Assembly: GCA_945861845.1 (NCBI GenBank)
Contig: CAMAWS010000166.1
Coordinates: forward strand, 1 to 7,037
From: Candidatus Sulfopaludibacter sp. SbA3
GTDB lineage: Bacteria; Acidobacteriota; Terriglobia; 20CM-2-55-15
DNA length: 7,037 nucleotides
Reading direction: 5' to 3'
Shown: in pieces, positions 1 to 5,492 of the stretch
Position numbering within the stretch: the stretch's first letter is position 1
How the letters are laid out: every line of letters begins with the position of its first letter
Made by a program: the position numbers and the translations under genes
The notes under the pieces: model-generated
What the model was told of the DNA's origin: nothing
Seen by the model: the letters and a program-made list of their open reading frames with translations, nothing else
The model's database searches: none

Positions 1-137
1 TCGGACACGGTTCCTCCGACCGTTGCATTCAACTGCGCGAAAGTCTGCACGGAAAATCCAAGGCAGAGCACCAGACCAACAATGCATCGTACCGTTCCGC
101 AACAAAGCGCTGCGACCATACAAGCAAATCGTTTCAT
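1..137 (-). CDS. Oar-like TonB-dependent receptor, N-terminal fragment (cut by window edge)
   Basis: This is the first 45 codons of a gene that continues beyond the left edge. The ATG at 137-135 follows a GGGGAG Shine-Dalgarno sequence with a 6-nt spacer. The product begins MKRF, followed by a long hydrophobic, cysteine-rich stretch and then VQTFAQ, which reads as a signal peptide cleaved near residue 34. The next visible residues, QLNATVGGTVS, closely match the mature N-terminus of the complete receptor at 392-4315 (QINAVAGGTVSD). That motif is the opening strand of the carboxypeptidase-regulatory-like domain of Oar-type receptors. By family knowledge the full protein would be an outer-membrane beta-barrel transporter of more than 1000 residues. 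Only the signal peptide and domain start are visible, so the substrate is unknown. It is a tandem paralogue of its upstream neighbour, separated by 254 bp. Confidence 0.82.
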   Translation of the reverse strand, partial: MKRFACMVAALCCGTVRCIVGLVLCLGFSVQTFAQLNATVGGTVS

Positions 138-143
138 GATTTT

Positions 144-152
144 CTCCCCCCC
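144..152 (-). promoter_or_regulatory. Ribosome binding site of the partial receptor
   Basis: A run of seven G followed by AG on the minus strand sits 6 nt before the ATG at 137. It fixes the start at the first methionine rather than the later in-frame ATG at codon 7. The block GAGAAAATCATG resembles GAGGAAATCATG before the upstream receptor, so the two genes share sequence into the initiation region. Confidence 0.7.
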
Positions 153-165
153 TAACCTTGCAAGA

Positions 166-194
166 CAAATACATTCGCGGTACCGGCAAGTCAA
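166..194 (-). promoter_or_regulatory. Candidate sigma-70-type promoter for the second receptor
   Basis: The minus strand has TTGACT (194-189), which matches five of six bases of the -35 consensus. After a 17-bp spacer comes TATTTG (171-166), a weak -10 box matching three of six. Transcription would start near 160, giving a leader of about 22 nt that contains the ribosome binding site. This suggests the second receptor can be transcribed independently of the first. The -10 match is poor, so this is a tentative call. Confidence 0.35.
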
Positions 195-326
195 TGTGAA
201 TCTGACAGTCAGGCCAGGCCTTGAGCGCCGGGCCGACCCTGACATCGAATAGAGCGCCTTCGTGCTTTCCCGGCAAAGACGGCGTGGGACGGCGTGCGCG
301 CCGATTGCCCCTCGGAGGATAACTAC

Positions 327-371
327 TTTCTCCGTGTCCTCTTTGCAATAAGCGAAAAAGACACGGAGAAA
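327..371 (-). other. Long stem-loop downstream of the first receptor gene
   Basis: Two perfect 12-base arms, TTTCTCCGTGTC and GACACGGAGAAA, enclose 21 bases that can extend the stem imperfectly and leave AATAA as the apex. The structure begins 21 nt after the receptor stop codon. No T-run follows the stem on the minus strand (the next bases are GTAGTTATCC), so it is not a standard intrinsic terminator. It could act as a Rho-linked or mRNA-stabilising 3' structure, or be a copy of a dispersed intergenic repeat, because a shortened relative occurs at 4474-4497. The rest of the 138-391 interval shows only a tandem GACGGCGTG pair at 278-296 (period 10) and no convincing gene. Confidence 0.6.
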
Positions 372-391
372 ATGCCTATGACCATGCCACC

Positions 392-3300
392 CTAGAAATC
401 CACGCGGGCGTTGATCGTGATCGAGCGAGAGCCGCCGGCGGTAGTGATCCGCCCGAAGCTCGCGGAGTTGATGTCCGTGTTTGGGGCGCCCCAGCGCGGC
501 GTATTGAGAGTATTGATTGCGTCGGCGCGGATCGTGAAGCTCTTGTTTTCACCAATCCGAACCCTCTTGCTCAACGCGAAATCGAAGCCGAGATCTCCGG
601 GCCCTTCCAGTCCAGGGCGCCGGACGGCAGTGTTGCCGGTCTTTCCCGGAGCAGGGTTCTGAAGGACGACTCTTCCGGAGTTGTCCACGACGACCTGATT
701 CGTGAATCGGCCGCGAACCGTCGCGTCTCCGCCAAAGTCCGGAACCGGAGCGTTCGCCGTCGCCAGATCCGCGAAATACGTCACAATGCCGCCGTTCGCA
801 ACCCGCACCTGCCCGAGATTCTCTGGAAGCGCGCCGACGAGGTCCGCGGTATTGGAACCGCGATTCGTGATAGTCGCACGGCTGCTTGTAAACGAGAGAG
901 GCGCGCCGGATGTCCAGGAGAAGATTCCCGATACATCCCAGCCCTCGACAATCCGCTGAACCAATGACGGGGAATCCGCCAGGAACGCGCGGCCAGGACC
1001 GAAAGGCAAGGTCCAGGAGCCGTGGGACTTCAGGTTGTGCGAGCGATGGGCAGCGCCGAGCCCTTTTGAAAGCGCCAGATTTCGCGGATCGCGGACGCCC
1101 GTCATTCCCAAACTCTTCGACCACGTATAGCTGAACTGACCGCTGACGCCGTGCGACAAGCGCTTGTTCACCTGGGTCTGCAGCGCATGGTAGGTGGAAT
1201 TGTCCGGATTTCCATGGAGCGCCACGCTCCCGAACTGAGGGTTCACAACGATGAAGTTCTCCGGCAGCCGCGCGTTCCGCAACAAACCGCCGTTCTCGTT
1301 CGTGATAGCGGACGTCGTGTTCAGGAAATTCGCCAGCGCCGCCGCCTCGCCGTTGGCAATGAATTGGTTGGTATTGGCGTAGCGGCGCAAGGCCTGCGAT
1401 CCCGTAAGCGTCGTTCCGTTGACGACGCCGGCGCCGGGCACATTCAGCCCCATGAAGATCCGATCGAACAGTGGGGCGTTGCCTCCGGCGCGCGTCACAT
1501 TGAACGCGTCCAGGATGCCGTTTTCAAGAATATTGACGTGATTGAGTTCGACGCTCCCCCAGAGTTTCGTGCCCTTGTTGGCGATGTAGCTTACTTCCAG
1601 CGTCATGTTGCGTGGCAACTCCCGCTGCAGCGACAGATTGTAGTTTTGGGAATACTGTATCCTGCGTTTGTCGGCGTAGGCCGTGAAGGCCGTGGCGCGA
1701 TTGGTGAACGGCACCGAGTCATCGGGCCGTGCGCCGCCAGTGGAGAGCGGAAGAAGCCTGGAGTCGACGCGCTGAACGTCCAGGTATGTCGAGGGCGCGA
1801 ACAACACCTGGATTTGCGAGCCCGGCTGGGCGCCAATCTGCCGGCCATAGTTTTGATATTCCGGCAAGCCGCCGCCATAGTTCACGCCGTAGCCGCCGCG
1901 CAAAACCGTGCTTCGCTTGAACCACGGCAACGACCAACTGAAACCCATCGAAGGACCGAAATTGTTCCAGTCGTTGCCGTACGCCAGGACGTCCGGATTG
2001 GGCGAGTGTTTCCCTGCGGCCTCGACCCGGCTCAGGCTTCCGCCGGTCGCATTCGGATTCCACAGGGCGTTGAAGTCTTTTCCGGAAATCCCAAACAACG
2101 CGGCTTCGCCGCCCAGAGGCCGCTGGCCCATGCCGGTGATGTCGTATGGAATGCCGTATTTGTCGTAGCGGACTCCGATGTTCAAGGTGAGGTTGCTGGT
2201 AACCTTCCAGTTGTCCTTGATGAAGCTTGCCCAGTCGTTCTGGCGGTATTTGCGAATGGTGAAGATGGTGTCGCGATAGTCGAGAAAGTTCTTCTGATCG
2301 GGCGAGTTCGTAAAGAACTTCTCGCTGATGTCAATAATAGTTCCAGCTAGATTCGCCAGCAGATTCTCGGCTGTCGTGACGTCGTTTGCCTGCAATCCGC
2401 GGAAGTTCGTCACATTGATCCCTGGAACAGGAATCGAGCCGACGCCGAGGTTCGCGTGCGGATACGATGTCGCAATGCCTCCGGTCGTTGTCTGTCCTGA
2501 GCCGGTGCGCGTGAATTCGAATCCTCCCTGGAACGAATGGGCGCCCTTTGTCCAACTCACCGAATCGGCAAATTGCAGCAACGGACTCGGATTGAAGCGC
2601 GGCGCCGCGGCGACGCGGCTGAAGGGCGCATATGTTCCAAGACCGAGACCCGGCTGCAGATAGAACAGTTTCCCGTTGATGCTGGGGAACGACGCCAATG
2701 CCTCCTTCGATAGAGCGTCCACGTCGTCTTCGCCTTTGCCGCCGGTGCAGCAACCTCGATGGAACGGCGACGTGCCGTACCACGTATCTCGCTTGAGGCC
2801 CCAACGGAATTCGTTCAACAAGGTTGATGAAAGTGTCGAAGTCCACGCCGCGGAATAAAAGTACGGCGTCCGCCGCACATCGCCGGAATAGCCGCCCGGG
2901 AAATCAGGGAGGCCGGTCTGACCGGTCACGCCCCAGTCTTCTTCGCGGCTCATCGTGTAAGTCAGTCTGTCTTTGCTGGACAGTTGATAGTCGAGCCGCA
3001 CGGTGAGGTGGTCGCGATTGCTGTTGGGGTCTTCTCCTTCCGCGCTGTCGGACCCATCGATGCGGCGAAGCCATCGGTAGCCGGCCGTGTTCAGTCCATC
3101 GCCGACGGTCCAGTCGTTGGGCCGGGGCATGCGCGGCAGGTACTGAGGTCCAACCCAAGCCGGATCGATTCGAGGCCGGTTCGGATCGCGGACGTCGGAG
3201 AACACATTGAACGAATTCATAAACAACGGAACGCCTGTCGCCGGATCGACGCCCATAACATTGCCCGCAAGGTCGACGGATGGCGTCGTGGAAAACGCGT

Positions 3301-4315
3301 TGCCATTGCGCCGCGCGGCGCCGCCATTCACGCCACCCGCATTCGCGGTCAGATACCGAAAAATGCCCTGGCGGGCCGGATCGGTCAGCACCGTCGCAAT
3401 GACGTTCTGCTTGGCGATGTAACGCTGCTGGTCAACCAACACAAAGAAGAACGCCTTGTTTTGTTTGATCGGGCCGCCGAGCCGGCCACCGTACTGGTTT
3501 CGATTTTGATAGCTCTTCGTGGCGCCAACCAGGTTTTGGAAGAAGCCCAACGAGCTCAGCGCCGAGTTGTTGTTGGAATAGAAGAGAGCGCCGTGATATT
3601 CGTTCGTGCCCGCTCGCGTTTGCAGCTTGACCTGCGCAGAGCCTCGGCCAGAGGCCGCGTCGAGATTGTTAGCGATGACCTGTACTTCTTCGACAAGGTC
3701 CGGACTCGTGAAAATCGCCGAATAAACGCCTGTTGTGGCGTTATACCGGCCGTTCATGACCGGCAGGCCATCCCGTGTAGTATTCAGCTGCGTCGTGTCG
3801 GCGCCGCCGAAATTTTCGCCCACCGAGCCGGCCGCGGTTCTATAGAGGTCCAGCACATTGCGGCTCGACAGCGGGAGACTGCGTACTTCGACTTCCGGAA
3901 GAACGTCGCCGACAGAGGCGGTTGTCGTCGCAAGCAACGTGTTCGCTTCGGCGACAACTTCCACAGTCTGGGCCACTGCGCCCAGGTTTAGCGTGAAATT
4001 CAGCCGGACCTGTTGTCCCTGGCTGAGCTGCACGTTGCTATAGGCCGCTGTCTGGAATCCGGACAATGCTGCCGAAAGCGCGTAGACGCCAGGCTGGAGG
4101 CTGGGAAATTCATAGGTGCCGGTCTCGTTGGTGATCCTCGTCGTGACGATTCCCGTGTTGATGTTTCTTGCCGTTACTTCAACGCCGGGGATCAGTGCGC
4201 CGGTGGCGTCGGAAACGGTCCCTCCCGCGACGGCGTTAATCTGGCCAAAGCCAGATACAGGAATGCTGAGGCAAAATAGCAGTATTGCTGCCCAGCGAAC
4301 AGTTGTAAGCGTCAT
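392..4315 (-). CDS. Oar-like TonB-dependent outer-membrane receptor with carboxypeptidase-regulatory-like domain
   Basis: The 1307-residue product is a probable energy-coupled outer-membrane transporter; its substrate cannot be told from sequence. Numbering from the chosen start, residues 1-24 form a signal peptide (MTLTTVRW, a hydrophobic core, then SGFG). About 27-120 form the carboxypeptidase-regulatory-like beta-sandwich (AGGTVSDATGALIPGVEV, TGTYEFPSLQPGVY). About 121-250 are plug-like (LPLSSRNVLDLY, RGSAQVKLQTRAGTNEYHGA). The remainder is barrel, with family-typical phrases such as NQYGGRLGGPIKQNKAFFF and YSQNYNLSLQRELPRNMTLE. It ends ITINARVDF, with the C-terminal phenylalanine used for barrel assembly. 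The ATG at 4315 is preferred because GGGAGG lies 5 nt upstream and the signal peptide starts there; the reading frame opens 17 codons earlier, at 4366, without such support. The only cysteines in the predicted mature protein are an adjacent pair at 522-523. No TonB box was identified with confidence. Confidence 0.95.
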   Translation of the reverse strand: MTLTTVRWAAILLFCLSIPVSGFGQINAVAGGTVSDATGALIPGVEVTARNINTGIVTTRITNETGTYEFPSLQPGVYALSAALSGFQTAAYSNVQLSQGQQVRLNFTLNLGAVAQTVEVVAEANTLLATTTASVGDVLPEVEVRSLPLSSRNVLDLYRTAAGSVGENFGGADTTQLNTTRDGLPVMNGRYNATTGVYSAIFTSPDLVEEVQVIANNLDAASGRGSAQVKLQTRAGTNEYHGALFYSNNNSALSSLGFFQNLVGATKSYQNRNQYGGRLGGPIKQNKAFFFVLVDQQRYIAKQNVIATVLTDPARQGIFRYLTANAGGVNGGAARRNGNAFSTTPSVDLAGNVMGVDPATGVPLFMNSFNVFSDVRDPNRPRIDPAWVGPQYLPRMPRPNDWTVGDGLNTAGYRWLRRIDGSDSAEGEDPNSNRDHLTVRLDYQLSSKDRLTYTMSREEDWGVTGQTGLPDFPGGYSGDVRRTPYFYSAAWTSTLSSTLLNEFRWGLKRDTWYGTSPFHRGCCTGGKGEDDVDALSKEALASFPSINGKLFYLQPGLGLGTYAPFSRVAAAPRFNPSPLLQFADSVSWTKGAHSFQGGFEFTRTGSGQTTTGGIATSYPHANLGVGSIPVPGINVTNFRGLQANDVTTAENLLANLAGTIIDISEKFFTNSPDQKNFLDYRDTIFTIRKYRQNDWASFIKDNWKVTSNLTLNIGVRYDKYGIPYDITGMGQRPLGGEAALFGISGKDFNALWNPNATGGSLSRVEAAGKHSPNPDVLAYGNDWNNFGPSMGFSWSLPWFKRSTVLRGGYGVNYGGGLPEYQNYGRQIGAQPGSQIQVLFAPSTYLDVQRVDSRLLPLSTGGARPDDSVPFTNRATAFTAYADKRRIQYSQNYNLSLQRELPRNMTLEVSYIANKGTKLWGSVELNHVNILENGILDAFNVTRAGGNAPLFDRIFMGLNVPGAGVVNGTTLTGSQALRRYANTNQFIANGEAAALANFLNTTSAITNENGGLLRNARLPENFIVVNPQFGSVALHGNPDNSTYHALQTQVNKRLSHGVSGQFSYTWSKSLGMTGVRDPRNLALSKGLGAAHRSHNLKSHGSWTLPFGPGRAFLADSPSLVQRIVEGWDVSGIFSWTSGAPLSFTSSRATITNRGSNTADLVGALPENLGQVRVANGGIVTYFADLATANAPVPDFGGDATVRGRFTNQVVVDNSGRVVLQNPAPGKTGNTAVRRPGLEGPGDLGFDFALSKRVRIGENKSFTIRADAINTLNTPRWGAPNTDINSASFGRITTAGGSRSITINARVDF

Positions 4316-4320
4316 GATTT

Positions 4321-4326
4321 CCTCCC
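4321..4326 (-). promoter_or_regulatory. Ribosome binding site deciding the receptor start
   Basis: GGGAGG on the minus strand lies 5 nt before the ATG at 4315-4313. It supports translation from there rather than from the upstream in-frame ATG at 4366, and places the hydrophobic signal peptide at the very N-terminus. Confidence 0.8.
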
Positions 4327-4391
4327 AAGCTTGAACAATATCGTCACATGATCGGCCCAGGCTCATGGTTCGGGAGCCCTGGCAAGCATGG

Positions 4392-4421
4392 ATGCTCTTT
4401 CGTTCCGACGGCGCCTGTCAA
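4392..4421 (-). promoter_or_regulatory. Candidate promoter for the receptor gene
   Basis: A perfect -35 hexamer TTGACA lies at 4421-4416 on the minus strand. After 18 bp comes GAGCAT (4397-4392), a weak -10 matching three of six bases. Transcription would begin near 4385 and leave a leader of about 70 nt before the ATG. Just upstream, 4435-4449 holds an imperfect inverted motif (CACGTAGTGCTGACACG) that might be an operator, but this is too degenerate to claim. Confidence 0.35.
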
Positions 4422-4473
4422 GGTGAAACACGTAGTGCTGACACGTTTGAAGGCTGCCGCCTCATTTCAGGAT

Positions 4474-4497
4474 TTCTTTGCGAAACACGGAGAAGAC
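4474..4497. repeat. Degenerate copy of the intergenic CACGGAGAA motif
   Basis: The plus strand reads TTCTTTGCGAAACACGGAGA and continues AGAC. It shares the blocks TCTTTGC, GCGAAA and ACACGGAGAA, in the same order, with the interior and right arm of the stem-loop at 327-371, as if the inner bases of that element had been deleted. Both copies lie in the gaps flanking the large receptor gene. Whether this is a true dispersed repeat family cannot be told from two copies. Confidence 0.35.
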
Positions 4498-4540
4498 GCA
4501 GATAAAGAATCGATGGAAAGTTTCTTGCTCAACCCGACGG

Positions 4541-4555
4541 CCTGGCGCGGCCAGG
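4541..4555 (-). other. Short GC-rich hairpin downstream of the metallopeptidase
   Basis: CCTGGC and GCCAGG form a perfect 6-bp stem around a 3-base loop, 35 nt past the metallopeptidase stop codon. No T-run follows on the minus strand, so it is not a canonical terminator. It could pause transcription or simply be chance in GC-rich DNA. The rest of 4316-4589 holds the promoter and ribosome binding site of the receptor and no convincing gene. Confidence 0.25.
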
Positions 4556-4589
4556 GGAACTCAATATCTGGGAACTCACACCGATTGTT

Positions 4590-5096
4590 TCAAACTGACC
4601 CACGACCAGACTCGTGCATGAACTTCTCGATGGCCTGTTCAAGCCACACCTTGTACTGACGGTTCGTCTGCCGCACCTTGATGGCCTCCACACAGAGCGA
4701 TCGAACAGCGTTTGCGTGGGTCGGCCAGTTCTTCTTATTCCACAAATGAGAGCAGAGATAGAACGGATGGTCATCGAGAAACAGGTCGCTGCGCGCGAGC
4801 GTCCAGATATCGCACTGCTCTTCCCCGTACGGCACAATGCCCAGGCCGGGCCTCTGCAGCAGGTGCGTAAGCTCGTGGCCGATCGTTCCATAGGCAACGC
4901 CGCCTTTGAGGCGCGGGTTCAGCCGTATCGTCATGTTCCTGGCTTCAGCGCTTCCATGCAACGCCGCAGACCTATTTATGCCGATGGTGATCGTCTGGTT
5001 TGATAACTCGGGAAATTCCTGAAGGGAACGCTCAATGCGGAGCATCAGTTCTGCAGTCATTTCTTTTTTCATTGGACTGCTTAACTGAATCTTCAT
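4590..5096 (-). CDS. Putative HExxH zinc metallopeptidase, uncharacterised
   Basis: The 168-residue product carries HELTH at residues 74-78, preceded by YGTIG and followed by LLQ, a standard zinc-binding HExxH helix. GEEQCD at 91-96 places glutamates 14 and 15 residues after the second histidine; one could be the third zinc ligand, as in gluzincins. No signal peptide or membrane segment is seen, so it is probably cytoplasmic. The substrate is unknown and I do not recognise a named family. SprT-like or ImmA/IrrE-like folds are possible but unproven. The start is uncertain: ATG codons at 5096, 5072 and 5060 are all in frame and none has a good Shine-Dalgarno sequence. The strong site lies upstream, before the in-frame ATG at 5153, whose reading is stopped by TAA after ten codons. 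The gene may therefore be translationally coupled to that leader, or have lost its original start. Confidence 0.75.
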   Translation of the reverse strand: MKIQLSSPMKKEMTAELMLRIERSLQEFPELSNQTITIGINRSAALHGSAEARNMTIRLNPRLKGGVAYGTIGHELTHLLQRPGLGIVPYGEEQCDIWTLARSDLFLDDHPFYLCSHLWNKKNWPTHANAVRSLCVEAIKVRQTNRQYKVWLEQAIEKFMHESGRGSV

Positions 5097-5120
5097 TGAA
5101 CTGATAAGGCAGGCCGATCG

Positions 5121-5153
5121 TTAGGCAAATACGGCAATCGTGTATTTTCTCAT
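5121..5153 (-). CDS. Ten-codon ORF, in frame with the metallopeptidase (leader peptide or interrupted N-terminus)
   Basis: GGAGGA (5164-5159) lies 5 nt before an ATG that opens MRKYTIAVFA and ends at TAA (5123-5121). Beyond the stop the same frame reads RSACLISS and then enters the metallopeptidase ATG at 5096 with no further stop. Two readings are possible. It may be a short leader peptide whose translation feeds ribosomes to a downstream gene that has no ribosome binding site of its own. Or it may be the original start of a roughly 187-residue protein broken by a nonsense change. The peptide has no run of one amino acid that would suggest classical attenuation. Confidence 0.45.
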   Translation of the reverse strand: MRKYTIAVFA

Positions 5154-5158
5154 CGCAA

Positions 5159-5164
5159 TCCTCC
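5159..5164 (-). promoter_or_regulatory. Strong Shine-Dalgarno sequence before the ten-codon ORF
   Basis: GGAGGA with a 5-nt spacer to ATG 5153 is the best ribosome binding site in the 5097-5238 gap. It serves a frame that leads to the metallopeptidase, which itself lacks one. Confidence 0.6.
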
Positions 5165-5186
5165 AGCTGGACAAAGTCTGGAAAGC

Positions 5187-5216
5187 ATTAACACTTACCG
5201 TCAAGTTCAAAGTCAA
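5187..5216 (-). promoter_or_regulatory. Candidate promoter for the leader ORF and metallopeptidase
   Basis: TTGACT (5216-5211) and GTTAAT (5192-5187) are separated by 18 bp on the minus strand. They match the -35 and -10 consensus at five and four of six bases. A start near 5180 would give a leader of about 27 nt holding the GGAGGA site and the ATG at 5153. This placement makes 5153, rather than 5096, the natural first start on the transcript. Confidence 0.4.
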
Positions 5217-5238
5217 GCGTGTGGCTTGGGTTTCTGAG

Positions 5239-5403
5239 CTACTTTCTACCAGTGCCGGCGATCTTTTCATAGCAGACCGGATGATAGGCCTTACCTTTCT
5301 TTACCGTTCGTCGATCATACGGCGCGATTCGAACCGAGCAGCGAGAACACCAGACAGGGGAAAAAGGATCGGAAGGCGTCGCGTTCGATTTCAAGTTTTT
5401 CAA
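5239..5403 (-). CDS. Small CxxC...HxxC zinc-finger-like protein (54 residues)
   Basis: A 54-codon frame begins at TTG (5403-5401), 7 nt after a near-perfect Shine-Dalgarno sequence, and ends at TAG. An in-frame TGA lies upstream and no ATG or GTG is available, so TTG is the only reasonable start. Residues 18-22 read WCSRC and residues 37-45 read GKAYHPVCY. This gives Cys19, Cys22, His41 and Cys44 in a C-x2-C-x18-H-x2-C pattern, which resembles a treble-clef or half-LIM zinc site. The segment between the pairs is basic and includes RIAPYDRRTVKKGK. No signal peptide or membrane segment is present, so it is likely cytoplasmic and may bind nucleic acid or protein; the function is unknown. It sits 89 bp after asnS and may be cotranscribed with it. 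Confidence comes from the combination of ribosome binding site and paired metal ligands. Confidence 0.7.
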   Translation of the reverse strand: MKNLKSNATPSDPFSPVWCSRCSVRIAPYDRRTVKKGKAYHPVCYEKIAGTGRK

Positions 5404-5410
5404 GGTAACA

Positions 5411-5417
5411 CTCCTCC
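5411..5417 (-). promoter_or_regulatory. Strong ribosome binding site fixing a TTG start
   Basis: GGAGGAG on the minus strand lies 7 nt before TTG 5403. It is the strongest Shine-Dalgarno match in the window and decides the start of the small zinc-finger gene. A GTG at 5411-5409 overlaps it, but that frame stops after three codons. Confidence 0.75.
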
Positions 5418-5428
5418 AGTAATACGAA

Positions 5429-5468
5429 CCTCAGCGGTCTTAGACGGAAGACACCTGCGGTGGTGAGG
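5429..5468 (-). other. Possible stem-loop between asnS and the zinc-finger gene
   Basis: CCTCA and TGAGG form the outer arms of a 40-base element, and an inner GTCTT/AAGAC pairing closes a 6-base loop. It begins 24 nt after the asnS stop codon. No T-run follows, so a terminator is not established. It may be a processing or stability structure between two cotranscribed genes. Confidence 0.25.
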
Positions 5469-5492
5469 ATTCAAACTTAAATAACAGGCGGG

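Noticed and set aside
318..380. A 20-codon minus-strand ORF starting ATGGTCATAGGC just after the receptor stop.
   Set aside because: It is weakly preceded by a ribosome binding site and is largely made of the stem-loop arms, so structure explains it better than coding.
1151..2350. A 399-codon open frame on the plus strand opposite the receptor gene.
   Set aside because: It lies wholly antisense to a well-supported receptor CDS, has an arginine/valine-rich composition typical of the complement of GC-rich coding DNA, and shows no recognisable domain.
2984..3991. A 335-codon open frame on the plus strand opposite the receptor gene.
   Set aside because: Antisense shadow of the receptor, with biased composition (many Arg, Val, Ala, Ile) and no motif or signal sequence.
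4348..4659. A 103-codon plus-strand frame over the receptor's upstream region.
   Set aside because: It overlaps the receptor's candidate promoter and the end of the metallopeptidase, and the translation shows no recognisable feature.
5140..5466. A 108-codon plus-strand frame across the gap between asnS and the metallopeptidase.
   Set aside because: The minus strand of the same stretch has the better case: a GGAGGAG site, a CxxC/HxxC protein and a second GGAGGA-ATG start. The plus frame shows no recognisable domain.
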